Origin: CADEER01 sp965216585
GTDB taxonomy: Bacteria; Desulfobacterota; Binatia; HRBIN30; CADEER01
Reading direction: 5' to 3'
NCBI GenBank assembly: GCA_965216585.1
Contig: CBDCGC010000003.1
Location: 186,001-250,000 of the forward strand
Length of the DNA stretch: 64,000 nucleotides
Shown here: piece after piece, positions 8,284 through 16,647 of the stretch
Position numbering within the stretch: position 1 is the first letter of the stretch
How the letters are laid out: every line of letters begins with the position of its first letter
Notes under the pieces: model-generated
Told to the model about the DNA's origin: nothing
What the model saw: only the letters and a program-made list of their open reading frames with translations
Databases searched by the model: none
Translations under genes and position numbers: made by a program

Positions 8284-9071
8284 AGCGAGATTCCCTCACC
8301 CGAGGTGTCGTCGTAGCGCTGATGCAGAAACGGCAACAGCCACTCGCCGGGGATCGAACGCAGCACCTTGCCGTTGCTCTGCGTCGAGCCTTCCTCGTAC
8401 TCCATGCTGATGAGCCGGCGCACGGGAATGTCGGCAACCGGGTCGAGCGGCGAATCGTGCAAGATCACCTCGCCGTCCATACGGTGCACTTTTTCCTGCG
8501 CGTGCCGCCACTCGAGGCGCACCAGCAGCGGGTCGGTGTCGAAGTGCTTGCCCTTCTCGCAGGACGGGAAGGCTTTGTAGCAGTACGCGTGCTCGACGAA
8601 TTCGCGGCCGCCGAGCGACTCGCCGATCTCGCCGCGCGCCTCGACGTAGGGCATCCCCATACGCGCCACCTTGACCGCGGCCGTCCCCTCGCCCCATTCG
8701 AAATCGATATCGGCGATCTTCTTCGGCTCGCCATAGGTTTCGCGGCCGCCGATGACAGCCGCTTCAGCGGTCATCGGCATGGTGATCAGGTAGACGCCGG
8801 CGACCCCCTCGTAGGTGACACGCACACCGAAGATCATCGAGCCGATCTCGAAGGTGTAGTCGTCGCTGATGTGCATGGCGACGTGCGAGCAGGTGACGCA
8901 AATCTCGGCCGCCGTCACCTCGAGTGGGGGCGGCACGAGCGCCGCGGCGATTTCGTCGTCGGTTTCGTAGACCGAGCGGATCGAGCGAACGCTGCTCGGC
9001 AAAAACTCAGGGTCGGCGTCTTTCGCTTTCTGCACCTGCTCCAGACTCTTCACGTAGCGCAACGTTGCCAT
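8280..9071 (-). CDS. Acetoacetate decarboxylase-like protein
   Basis: A 263-residue protein of the acetoacetate decarboxylase superfamily, which decarboxylates beta-keto acids or hydrates and aldolises related substrates through a Schiff-base lysine. The family active-site signature is present: GGRETYGEPKK, with K117 at the position of the catalytic Lys115 of the clostridial enzyme and a second lysine beside it. It is the last gene of a three-gene operon after a Rieske oxygenase and an amidohydrolase, with 14 bases to the previous gene, so the substrate is more likely a catabolic intermediate than acetoacetate. The stop codon lies in repeat module C. Confidence 0.85.
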   Translation of the reverse strand: MATLRYVKSLEQVQKAKDADPEFLPSSVRSIRSVYETDDEIAAALVPPPLEVTAAEICVTCSHVAMHISDDYTFEIGSMIFGVRVTYEGVAGVYLITMPMTAEAAVIGGRETYGEPKKIADIDFEWGEGTAAVKVARMGMPYVEARGEIGESLGGREFVEHAYCYKAFPSCEKGKHFDTDPLLVRLEWRHAQEKVHRMDGEVILHDSPLDPVADIPVRRLISMEYEEGSTQSNGKVLRSIPGEWLLPFLHQRYDDTSGEGISL

Positions 9072-9085
9072 GGTGACCGTTCCTT

Positions 9086-10303
9086 TCAGCCGACGAAGTC
9101 GGCGCTCTCGGGGCCGATGCGCTCTACCAGCGGCCCAAGCTTTTCGGTATCGAAGCCGTAGAACTCGGCGGCGTTGCCGCCGAGCATGGCCGCAATCTCC
9201 TCAACGGGCAAATCGTGAAAGGTATCGAACATCTGCCGGCGAGTCTGCGGCCACGAGCCCTCGGGGTGCGGGTAGTCCGACCCCCACATGATCGCCGACA
9301 CTCCGATCTCGTGGCGCAACTCGGCTTCGCGCCGCGGCATGCACGATGCGCCGATACGAACGTTGCGAGCGAAGTATTCGCTCGGCTTCATCGACAAGTG
9401 GCTGGTATAGTCACCCAGCTTGGCGCTGTACGGTGTCACCTCAAAGCGTTGATCGAGCAGCTCCAGATAAGACGGTACCCAAATGCCCGTCCCCTCGGTG
9501 ATCACCACCTTCATTTTCGGAAATCGCTCAAAGACGCCTCCCCAGAGCAAGAACGTGAGCGGCCGCGCGTTCCACCAGGCGACTTCGGAAATGTAGATCC
9601 CGACGGAGCCGGGAAGGTCGGGGCCGGCTTCGGCGGCCGGTGCCGTCAGCGGTCCGCCGAAGTAGTCACTCGTCGGCGCCGGGCCGGAGTGAAAGTGCAC
9701 GACCATGTCGTTGTCCTGGCACGCTGCCCACAGCGGATCGTACTTCGGATGATGGTACGGCGGATGCGAGCCCCACATGCAGGGCAACAAAACACCCCTT
9801 AGGCCTTTGGCACGCGCCCGTTCGACTTCGCCTACCGCCTCTCCGACATCCCACAACGCCGGCACGATCGCGACGCCGGCGCGGCGTTCCGGCGCCATCT
9901 GACAGAGCTCGGCCAACCAGCGGTTGTGAGCGCGGGCACCGGCCCATTGCAGTTCCGGCACGACGTCTTCGGTAGGCAACGACAATCCCGCGCCGAAAGG
10001 GGGCGTGTTCATCTCGGTAATGCCGTCGGGAAAAATGATCTCGCCGGCGATCCCGTCGCCATCGAGCACACGCAAACGGGCCTCGTGATCCCACGCACCT
10101 ACCAGGTCGCTCTCGCGGCCACGCCGCCACTCTCGATTGATATCGGCCACGAGAAAACGCTGCGATGCGCGCTCGAGCATTTCGTTCTGAATGGGCAGCG
10201 CCATATCGAACGCCTCGCGATGCTCGGCGTCGAGATAGTCGCGGTATCTCTGCGGCGGCAGACCGGCGTGGCAATCGGAAGAGATGACGAGAAACCGGCT
10301 CAT
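9086..10303 (-). CDS. Amidohydrolase family protein (amidohydrolase-2 type)
   Basis: A 405-residue metal-dependent hydrolase or decarboxylase of the amidohydrolase-2 type. N-terminal metal motif SSDCHAG, central VVHFHSG (His ligand), and WGSDYPHPEG near residue 345 holding the conserved catalytic Asp. Members such as ACMSD and related decarboxylases or ring-cleavage hydrolases act on aromatic or cyclic acids; the substrate here cannot be read from sequence. It overlaps the upstream Rieske gene by four bases (ATGA at 10300-10303), a clear operon link, suggesting it processes the product of that oxygenase. Confidence 0.9.
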   Translation of the reverse strand: MSRFLVISSDCHAGLPPQRYRDYLDAEHREAFDMALPIQNEMLERASQRFLVADINREWRRGRESDLVGAWDHEARLRVLDGDGIAGEIIFPDGITEMNTPPFGAGLSLPTEDVVPELQWAGARAHNRWLAELCQMAPERRAGVAIVPALWDVGEAVGEVERARAKGLRGVLLPCMWGSHPPYHHPKYDPLWAACQDNDMVVHFHSGPAPTSDYFGGPLTAPAAEAGPDLPGSVGIYISEVAWWNARPLTFLLWGGVFERFPKMKVVITEGTGIWVPSYLELLDQRFEVTPYSAKLGDYTSHLSMKPSEYFARNVRIGASCMPRREAELRHEIGVSAIMWGSDYPHPEGSWPQTRRQMFDTFHDLPVEEIAAMLGGNAAEFYGFDTEKLGPLVERIGPESADFVG

Positions 10304-11295
10304 GCGCCCGCCTTAGCCAGCCTCGGCCGCGTCGCGCGTCGATCATCCGGATAGAACTGCCGCACCCATTTGCGAAAAAACGCCAGCTCGGTGTCAGCCT
10401 CACAGAGCACGGGGGCGGCACGGTGGATCTTGTTCTTCCAAATGCGCATGTCCTGCAGCACCCCCTGCGAAAATCCGCTGATGAAATCCTCGCCGGCGAG
10501 ATCAGCCATGTCTTCGGTCACCGTGAACAACCAACGCGAGTGAGTGTTGCCGGCGTCGATCGGCGAGGTCGCCGCCAACATCAGCAACCCCGCATCGCCG
10601 ATACCTTTGACACGCACCGCCACGAGACCGAGCCCCCACGTATCTCGGTGCAACTCGGTTTCGAATGTTCCCAGCGGCGTCTCCTGAGTCGATCGACTCC
10701 AGGCGTGGAAGTAGTGACTCTCATCGCCGGAACCGGGCTCGATCGACGTTTGCCCCAAGTTGAGATTGCCGTGCACGTAGTTGAAGTGCACCGGATCGCA
10801 GTTGTTCTCGGCCATGTCTTGCAGTTGCACGGGAACCTGAAGCTCGAAGAATCTCGCCTCGGTCCAACGCGGATCGGAGAATTCCGCCAACTCGGGGATC
10901 TCCCACGCCGGTGGCCCCTCCTGGTCGTGGTGCCAGACGAAAACGAAGCCGTTGCGCTCGACGACATCCCAGCTCTTGACGTGCGCCTTGGCCGGCGGTG
11001 GTTTCTTGGAATACGGAATCTTGGAGCAAGCACCGTCACCACCGAAGTGCCAGCCGTGAAAGGGGCAGCGAATCGTTTCGCCGACAACTCGGCCGCCTTC
11101 CGCGAGGTGCGCGCCCAGGTGTGGGCAATATGCATCCAGCACATGCAGCGCCCCCGATCGGGTCCGAAAAATCGCCAGCTCTCGGTCAAAGTAGGACGCC
11201 CGTCGCACGTCCCCCTTGGCCAGATCGCGACTCATCGCAACGGCAAACCAACCGTTCGGCATCGGCAAATCTGCGTGTCCCTCTCGCCTGCTCAT
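10300..11295 (-). CDS. Rieske [2Fe-2S] ring-hydroxylating-type oxygenase
   Basis: A 331-residue terminal oxygenase component. The Rieske motifs are CPHLGAH (C57, H59) and CPFHGWHF (C77, H80). The mononuclear iron site reads NNCDPVHFNYVHG, with H170 and H175 as likely ligands and D167 bridging. The single-chain architecture resembles steroid or terpenoid Rieske oxygenases (KshA and cholesterol 7-desaturase types) and some aromatic oxygenases. No reductase is encoded nearby, so electrons must come from an unlinked partner. First gene of the minus-strand operon; start supported by a purine-rich AGAGGGGG about nine bases upstream. Confidence 0.92.
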   Translation of the reverse strand: MSRREGHADLPMPNGWFAVAMSRDLAKGDVRRASYFDRELAIFRTRSGALHVLDAYCPHLGAHLAEGGRVVGETIRCPFHGWHFGGDGACSKIPYSKKPPPAKAHVKSWDVVERNGFVFVWHHDQEGPPAWEIPELAEFSDPRWTEARFFELQVPVQLQDMAENNCDPVHFNYVHGNLNLGQTSIEPGSGDESHYFHAWSRSTQETPLGTFETELHRDTWGLGLVAVRVKGIGDAGLLMLAATSPIDAGNTHSRWLFTVTEDMADLAGEDFISGFSQGVLQDMRIWKNKIHRAAPVLCEADTELAFFRKWVRQFYPDDRRATRPRLAKAGA

Positions 11296-11365
11296 CTCAC
11301 GTACCCCCTCTTCCCGTGCGTATTCGAAGATAGGCTGTTAGTTCAAACTTCAGGTTCATGCAAGT

Positions 11366-11381
11366 TTACAGCATACTGTAA
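11366..11381. promoter_or_regulatory. Inverted repeat TTACAG-N4-CTGTAA in a divergent intergenic region
   Basis: The 123-bp region between the divergent Rieske and SDR genes is A+T-richer than the surroundings and holds a perfect six-base inverted repeat with a four-base spacer. Position and symmetry fit a TetR- or GntR-type operator controlling one or both operons, but no regulator gene lies next to it. Confidence 0.45.
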
Positions 11382-11418
11382 GATTGTCTTTTTCGCCATC
11401 TCGTGTAGCCAGGAGGGG

Positions 11419-12195
11419 ATGGCCGTCGCCTCGAACCCCCTTTCCGGCTTCCGCCTGGACGGAAAAACCGTCCTGATCACAGGCGCCTCGAGCGGGCTCG
11501 GGGCACGCTTTGCCGGCCTCGTCAGCGCCGTCGGAGCGAGACCCGTGCTGGTGGCGCGGCGGGCCGACAGACTGCAGGCCGTTGCAGCCGAGATCCCGGA
11601 ATCCCTGGTTCTACCCTGCGATATCAGCTCGCCGGACGCTGTGCTCGCCCTGGTCGACGCGGCACAGCACTACGGACCTATCGACGTTCTCGTCAACAAC
11701 GCCGGCATCAGCGACGGCGGCGTTGATGCGGAGAATGAATCCCTCGAGGAGTTCAACCAGATTCTTTCGATCAACCTTTCGGCTGCGTTTCAACTGTCGC
11801 AATTGGTTGCGCAGGGAATGATCGAACGGAACAGCGGCGGTTGCATCGTCAATATCGCCTCGATTCACGGCCTCGTCGCCGGTGCGCCGAACGACCAGGC
11901 CGCCTACGCGGCTTCGAAGTCGGCGCTGATCGGCCTGACGCGAGAGCTCGCCGTACAATGGGCGCGCTTTGACATTCGCGTCAACGCGATTGCTCCCGCC
12001 TACTTCGCAACCGAGCTGACTGCGGACATGTTTGCAAACGAGCGCTCGCGCGCCTGGATCGAGCGCAACACTCCCATGCGCCGCCCCGGTCGCATCGACG
12101 AGCTCGACGGCGCCCTGCTCTATCTGGCCAGCGACGCCAGCTCCTACGTCACTGGGACGACGCTGGTCGTCGACGGCGGCTGGACGGCGCGCTGA
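11419..12195 (+). CDS. Short-chain dehydrogenase/reductase
   Basis: A 258-residue classical SDR oxidoreductase using NAD(P)H. Motifs: cofactor glycine motif TGASSGLG (21-28), NNAG (93-96), active-site Ser148, Tyr163 and Lys167 (YAASK), and the C-terminal DGGWTAR typical of FabG-like members. The frame is open far upstream, but the ATG at 11419 is chosen because AGGAGG lies at 11411-11416 and the protein begins where SDRs begin. First gene of a plus-strand operon whose four members all overlap by 1-4 bases. Substrate unknown; an alcohol or keto group of the same compounds handled by the divergent oxygenase operon is plausible. Confidence 0.93.
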   Translation: MAVASNPLSGFRLDGKTVLITGASSGLGARFAGLVSAVGARPVLVARRADRLQAVAAEIPESLVLPCDISSPDAVLALVDAAQHYGPIDVLVNNAGISDGGVDAENESLEEFNQILSINLSAAFQLSQLVAQGMIERNSGGCIVNIASIHGLVAGAPNDQAAYAASKSALIGLTRELAVQWARFDIRVNAIAPAYFATELTADMFANERSRAWIERNTPMRRPGRIDELDGALLYLASDASSYVTGTTLVVDGGWTAR

Positions 12196-13325
12196 TGCCG
12201 CGTCGCGCGCTCGCCTTGGCGCTGGCCTTCTCGGGTTGCATTCTCATCGACAGCGAGCATCTGCCGCCGACGGCGATTCGCGTCCCCAACCAGCCTGCAG
12301 TGACGATCCTACCGCGCCGGCGCGTTGCCACCGATCTCGCCAATCCACGCGGCATGCTCGTACACCAGGGAGCGCTGCTCGTCGCGCTGGCCGGCGATGG
12401 CCGCGGCAACAGCGGCGCCCTGGTACGCCTGCGCGACGGCGACGGAGATGGGCTCTACGCCGGTGACGAGAGCGAAGTCATCGCCGACCATCTACCCTCC
12501 GCCAATGCAGTCGACATCGTACGCCGCGACGAAGTGTTCGGCGCCGCCGCCATCGCCCGCCACGCCGACACGGTCCTGGCAACCATCGCTTTTTTCGGCG
12601 GCCCCACTCAGGTGCTGAAAATCGAAGACGGCAGGGCCGTGCCGTGGACCGAGGTCGACGCCAACCTCAACGCTCTCGCCTTCGACCCCCGCCACCGCAG
12701 TTGGCTGGCGGTTTCGAGCACGGAGGATTCTCTGGTTTGGCTCACTCGCGAGGGAGCGGAGCCTCTCGTCGCGATCGGCAAGCTCGAGCTCGGCCAGGAT
12801 TCTGTTCCCGGCTACCTGCGTTTCGACCCGCGGACGCGCGACGTCATCGTGTCGCTTTTCAGCGGTTCAGTGGTCGGCGAGGAGCAAGGCGACGGCAGCG
12901 AATTGGCGACTCGGGCAGGTAAGCTCTTGCGCGTCGACACGACCGATCGCTCGACGCTGCCGCTGGTCGAAGGCCTGACGGCACCGACCGATCTGGAGAT
13001 CGACGAGTGCGGGCGGATCTACGTGCTCGAGCTATGCGATGCGTTCATCAACCCGGTCGCCGACCTCGATGCCCTGCAAAACGCCGGTCACGGTGGTTTC
13101 CGTCGCTACTCCGGCAGGGTTCTCCTCGTCGACCGCCGCCACCGTACGGTACGTGTCGTCGCTGATCAGCTCGATACTCCGACCAACCTCACGCGCGATG
13201 GTCGCAGCCTCTACGTCGCCGGCGGCATGGGCACGCCCGGGCGCACGATCCCAGGGCCGCACGGTCCGACTCCTCTCATCGGCTACATCGATCGCATCGA
13301 CATCGGCGCGCACGGCTGCGAGTGA
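12195..13325 (+). CDS. Beta-propeller lipoprotein
   Basis: A 376-residue exported protein with a short lipoprotein signal ending LAFSGC (Cys15). The rest is a run of beta-propeller blades (PRGMLVHQGALLVAL, APTDLEIDECGRIYV, PTNLTRDGRSLYVAGG), like secreted NHL or glucose-dehydrogenase-type propellers. A calcium-like DGDGDG loop occurs near residue 80. No PQQ or catalytic residues can be assigned, so the role may be binding or enzymatic. Its start overlaps the SDR stop (TGATG), and it precedes a TonB receptor, so a periplasmic or surface role in substrate handling is reasonable. Confidence 0.75.
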   Translation: MPRRALALALAFSGCILIDSEHLPPTAIRVPNQPAVTILPRRRVATDLANPRGMLVHQGALLVALAGDGRGNSGALVRLRDGDGDGLYAGDESEVIADHLPSANAVDIVRRDEVFGAAAIARHADTVLATIAFFGGPTQVLKIEDGRAVPWTEVDANLNALAFDPRHRSWLAVSSTEDSLVWLTREGAEPLVAIGKLELGQDSVPGYLRFDPRTRDVIVSLFSGSVVGEEQGDGSELATRAGKLLRVDTTDRSTLPLVEGLTAPTDLEIDECGRIYVLELCDAFINPVADLDALQNAGHGGFRRYSGRVLLVDRRHRTVRVVADQLDTPTNLTRDGRSLYVAGGMGTPGRTIPGPHGPTPLIGYIDRIDIGAHGCE

Positions 13326-13690
13326 TGCACCTGATGCGCTGGCTGTCCATCCTCATGGCCGCGGTCTTTGCACTCGCCGCGGCGGTTCAGTGGAATGATC
13401 CCGATCCGACTGTGTGGATCGCTCTCTACTGCGGCGCCGCAGCCGTCTCTCTGGCCGCCGCCGCCAACTACTACTACGCGCCGCGCATCGCCCTGCTTCT
13501 CTTCCTGATCTACGCGGCGGGAACGCTCTATACCTTTCCAGCCGTCCTGTCGTCCGATTTCTCCGCCTACACTTCATTCAAGATGCGCTCGACCGACGAC
13601 GAAGTCGCCCGCGAGTGCATCGGCCTGGCCCTGTGTGCCGGATGGACTTTCTACTTGTGGCGAAGAGGCGCATCGCGGGACACTCGATGA
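13325..13690 (+). CDS. TMEM220-like small membrane protein
   Basis: About 121 residues with four predicted membrane helices. The conserved family motif is at the first helix end (VQWNDPDP), followed by WIALYCGAAAVSLAAA and a TFPAV loop, which identify it as a transmembrane-220-family protein of unknown function. An alternative GTG start lies at 13322, but the ATG at 13325 overlaps the previous stop by one base, in line with its neighbours. It overlaps the TonB receptor start by four bases. Confidence 0.8.
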   Translation: MHLMRWLSILMAAVFALAAAVQWNDPDPTVWIALYCGAAAVSLAAAANYYYAPRIALLLFLIYAAGTLYTFPAVLSSDFSAYTSFKMRSTDDEVARECIGLALCAGWTFYLWRRGASRDTR

Positions 13691-15642
13691 CGGCAACGGC
13701 TCGACTGCGTCGTTGGACAGCAGCGTCTCACCTGAGTTGCGCGATACTCGCCTCCTCACTTGCGCCGGCATCCGGCGATTCGGACACCGAAACCATCGTC
13801 GTCACTGCGTCGCGCACTGCGCGACCGCTGGCCGATCTGCCGGCCAGCGTCGACGTCATCAGCGCTGCCGAGCTTCGCGCCATGCAGGCCTCGTCGATGA
13901 CAGAGGTCCTGCGGCACCGTGCCGGGTTGCACATCGAACAACCGGGAGCTCGCGGCGGCCGGGCCTCCGTCTACGGTCGCGGTCTCGATCCCAACCACAC
14001 CCTGATCCTTCTCGACGGCGTCCCGCTCAACGACGAAAGCAACGCCCGTGGCGGGTCCCTCGATTTCTCCACCTTGGGCGTCCTCGGTCTCGAACGAGTC
14101 GAAATCATCCGCGGCCCAGTGTCGGCGCTGCACGGTTCGGCAGCGATGGCCGGCGCGATCAACCTGATTCCGCGCCGCGGAGAGCGGCTGACCCGCGCCA
14201 GGGTGTCGGGCAGCGGCGGTCGCTTCGGCTACGCCCGCGGGCGAGCCTCGTTGTCGGGTCGCCGCGGCCCCGTCGACCTCGCCCTCGCCGGCGCGTGGAG
14301 CGACGAGGGCGACCCGAGCTCGATCGGCAACTACCGCGGCGGCGAAGTCCTCTCGCATCTCGGAATCGCCGTCGGCGGCGACGCCGAGCTGCGCGGCACG
14401 TTCCGCCACGCCAACGGCCGCAGCACCGCCTTTCCCGACTTCAGCGGCGGGCCGCGCCTGGCCATCGCGCGCCGACGCGAGCAGCGCCGCATCGATGAGA
14501 GCGCGGGCGGTCTGCGTTTCGAGCACGCGTTGGGAGAACGCCTCTCCTACTCAGCTCACATCGGTGCACAGCAACGCCGCGAGCAACGCAACGCACCCGC
14601 GGTCCTCTCCGCCAACGACGCCGCCATCCCCGCCGTCCCGGGCGAGCCCGACACCCGCGAGCGCTACCTTCGCTATTCGATCAACGCAACGACGACCGTC
14701 GCGCTCACAGATGATCTCGACCTCTCCGTCGGCGGAGGCGCCTACCGCGAAGACGGTCGCAGCCGCGGCGATCTCGACTTCGGCCTCCCCCTGCCCAACG
14801 GGGCCGACTTCGACCTCGACCGCATCATCGGCTCCGCCGCAACCGAGCTCTTCTGGACGACACCGTTCGGTCTGCGCCTGCAAGCAGGCCTGCGCGTCGA
14901 GCTGCCCGAGGGCCGCTCGGAGGAGCTCCTACCTCGCGTCGGCGCTTCGTACACGCTCGAGCGAACCGCTACGACGTTCCAGGCGACCTGGGGGCGCGGC
15001 TTCAAGATGCCCAGCTTCTTCGCCCTCGCCTCACCGATCGCCGGCAACCGCGACCTGCGTCCCGAACGCAACCGCGGCCTCGACGCCAGCATCGTCCAGG
15101 GATTGTTTGACGAACGCATTTCCCTGCGACTCACCTACTTCGACATCGACGTCGCCGGCCTGATCGATTTCGATGCCCAGACCTTCACCTTGCGCAACCT
15201 GGCCGACACCGACTCGCGCGGCGCCGAGCTCTCCGCCGGCGCGACGCTCAGCGACGAGCTGCACCTGCGCCTCCACACCACCTACCTGAACGCCACCGGC
15301 AGAGCTGTAGGAGCCGCCCGCTCGAGCCGCCTGCGCAACCGCCCGCGCTGGCGCGGTGGCTTCGCCGTCACCTGGACGCCGCTGCCCACCGTCTCGGCCA
15401 ATCTCAATGCACTCTTCGTCGGCGACGTGCTCGACACCGCGGCACCGGTCAATCTCCCCGACAACACCCCGGCACGAGTACCGGGCTACCACCGCATCGA
15501 CACCGCCCTGTCGTGGCAACCGACCGACCGCTGGCGCATTTTTGTCGCCATCGACAACCTGAGTGACAGCAACTACGAGGAAGCCATCGGCTTCCCAGCC
15601 GTCGGCATCCGCCCCCGCGCCGGCGTCGAGCTGTCGCTGTAG
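13687..15642 (+). CDS. TonB-dependent outer-membrane receptor
   Basis: About 651 residues. N-terminal signal peptide, then a TonB box (TETIVVTAS), the plug domain (PASVDVISAAELRAM, LDGVPLND, RVEIIRGPVSALHGSAAMAGAIN) and a 22-strand-type barrel ending in GVELSL. Overall it resembles cobalamin, siderophore or organic-substrate receptors of modest length; the ligand cannot be inferred. The ATG at 13687 overlaps the TMEM220-like stop. Last gene of the SDR operon, so it may import the compound that the SDR acts on, or a metal needed by the enzymes. Confidence 0.92.
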   Translation: MTATARLRRWTAASHLSCAILASSLAPASGDSDTETIVVTASRTARPLADLPASVDVISAAELRAMQASSMTEVLRHRAGLHIEQPGARGGRASVYGRGLDPNHTLILLDGVPLNDESNARGGSLDFSTLGVLGLERVEIIRGPVSALHGSAAMAGAINLIPRRGERLTRARVSGSGGRFGYARGRASLSGRRGPVDLALAGAWSDEGDPSSIGNYRGGEVLSHLGIAVGGDAELRGTFRHANGRSTAFPDFSGGPRLAIARRREQRRIDESAGGLRFEHALGERLSYSAHIGAQQRREQRNAPAVLSANDAAIPAVPGEPDTRERYLRYSINATTTVALTDDLDLSVGGGAYREDGRSRGDLDFGLPLPNGADFDLDRIIGSAATELFWTTPFGLRLQAGLRVELPEGRSEELLPRVGASYTLERTATTFQATWGRGFKMPSFFALASPIAGNRDLRPERNRGLDASIVQGLFDERISLRLTYFDIDVAGLIDFDAQTFTLRNLADTDSRGAELSAGATLSDELHLRLHTTYLNATGRAVGAARSSRLRNRPRWRGGFAVTWTPLPTVSANLNALFVGDVLDTAAPVNLPDNTPARVPGYHRIDTALSWQPTDRWRIFVAIDNLSDSNYEEAIGFPAVGIRPRAGVELSL

Positions 15643-15679
15643 CCGCGAAGCTGTCCGATTCCATTCACACGCAAGGCTC

Positions 15680-15722
15680 TTGTATTGAGTCCATATGAGG
15701 CTTAAGGATTGTATCATATGAG
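15680..15722. promoter_or_regulatory. Direct repeats TTGTAT/CATATGAG before and over the antitoxin start
   Basis: TTGTAT at 15680-15685 is followed six bases later by CATATGAG (15692-15699); the pair recurs fused at 15709-15722, where the second CATATGAG contains the antitoxin ATG. This A+T-rich region is the obvious promoter, and repeated half-sites overlapping the start fit an autoregulatory operator for a Xre-type antitoxin. Confidence 0.45.
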
Positions 15723-16158
15723 CGTTTCTGCTGAGCAAATTGCAGGGGTGTTGGGAGGCGCGGAGGCGCTCGGCCTGCGGGTCTCCAGTGCGCGTGATCT
15801 CGAAGAGGTCGTCAAGCAAGGCATGCCGAAGCAAGCTCTGGACAACCTCATCGCTCTATTCGAAACCGCTCCTGGCACGGACACCGCGGTACAGCTCCGC
15901 AACAGGATCATGCCGCGAACGACCTACCAGCGGGTGGCGCGGCTCAACCTCCAGGTTGGTGAGACCACCGAGAGGCTGGCGCGCTTGTACGCACTGGCAA
16001 AGTCGATCTTCGAGGATTCGCACGCGGCGGCGCGCTTCATGACGACCGCCCACCCGGAGCTCGACGGGCGCTCGCCATTCGACGCGGCTCTTACCGAGAT
16101 CGGAGGCCGCCAGGTCGAGGAGATCATGCAGCGCGGCCTCCATGGCCTCCCCGCCTGA
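15718..16158 (+). CDS. Xre/MbcA/ParS-type antitoxin of a RES-Xre pair
   Basis: About 146 residues. The N-terminal half is helix-rich (Xre-HTH-like); the C-terminal half is the MbcA/ParS/Xre toxin-binding domain (formerly DUF2384), recognisable from ERLARLYALAKSIFED and the following helices (ALTEIGGRQVEEIMQRG). It would neutralise the RES toxin and repress the operon. The start at 15718 is preferred over TTG at 15709 because AAGGA at 15704-15708 is well spaced. It overlaps the toxin gene by 17 bases. Confidence 0.88.
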   Translation: MSVSAEQIAGVLGGAEALGLRVSSARDLEEVVKQGMPKQALDNLIALFETAPGTDTAVQLRNRIMPRTTYQRVARLNLQVGETTERLARLYALAKSIFEDSHAAARFMTTAHPELDGRSPFDAALTEIGGRQVEEIMQRGLHGLPA

Positions 16159-16615
16159 TCACACGCGCGCCTTCCGCATTGCCAGCGCGCACTATCCTCC
16201 CTTCGACGGCGAGGGAACAACTCGTTTCGGTAGCCGCTGGATCAGCCCGGGGAGGCGGGTCGTGCACGCCGCAGAGACCTACTCGCTGGCAGTACTCGAG
16301 AACCTGGTGCACTGGCAGAGCACTACGCTGCCACCGACGCTGGTCTTGGTGACGGTCGACATTCCCAACAGGATCGAGCAAGAGGAGGTCATTCGCACCA
16401 GCCTCCCCAGGTCTGCAACGAGCGACTACACCGCGTACCGAACGATCGGCGACGACTGGTACGACCGGGCCGAAACCGCCATCCTCTGGGTACCATCGGT
16501 GCTCTCGCCCTTTGAGTCCAATCTTCTGTTCAACCAAGAGCACGATGACTTCGCGTCGCTCCGTGTTCACCCGCCCATACCCGCGCGGCTCGATCCGCGA
16601 CTGCGACCGGCGTAA
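16142..16615 (+). CDS. RES-domain toxin
   Basis: A 157-residue RES-family toxin. Characterised RES toxins degrade NAD+ or ADP-ribosylate targets, stopping growth. Conserved residues visible: Arg/Trp motif RFGSRW (28-33), Tyr47 and Glu53 in AETYSLAVLENLVH, and the C-terminal Ser region VPSVLSPFESNLLFN. Length is normal and there is no frameshift, so it looks functional. It follows the antitoxin directly with overlapping frames, the usual order for this module. Confidence 0.9.
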   Translation: MASPPDHTRAFRIASAHYPPFDGEGTTRFGSRWISPGRRVVHAAETYSLAVLENLVHWQSTTLPPTLVLVTVDIPNRIEQEEVIRTSLPRSATSDYTAYRTIGDDWYDRAETAILWVPSVLSPFESNLLFNQEHDDFASLRVHPPIPARLDPRLRPA

Positions 16616-16647
16616 AACGGCGAACGTTCCGGCAAGACGATCTCGGC

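Noticed and set aside
10423..11418. Long N-terminal extension of the SDR
   Set aside because: It overlaps the Rieske gene on the other strand, and AGGAGG plus ATG at 11419 gives the standard SDR length.
13414..13686. N-terminal extension of the TonB receptor
   Set aside because: Shadow of the TMEM220-like gene; the signal peptide begins at 13687.
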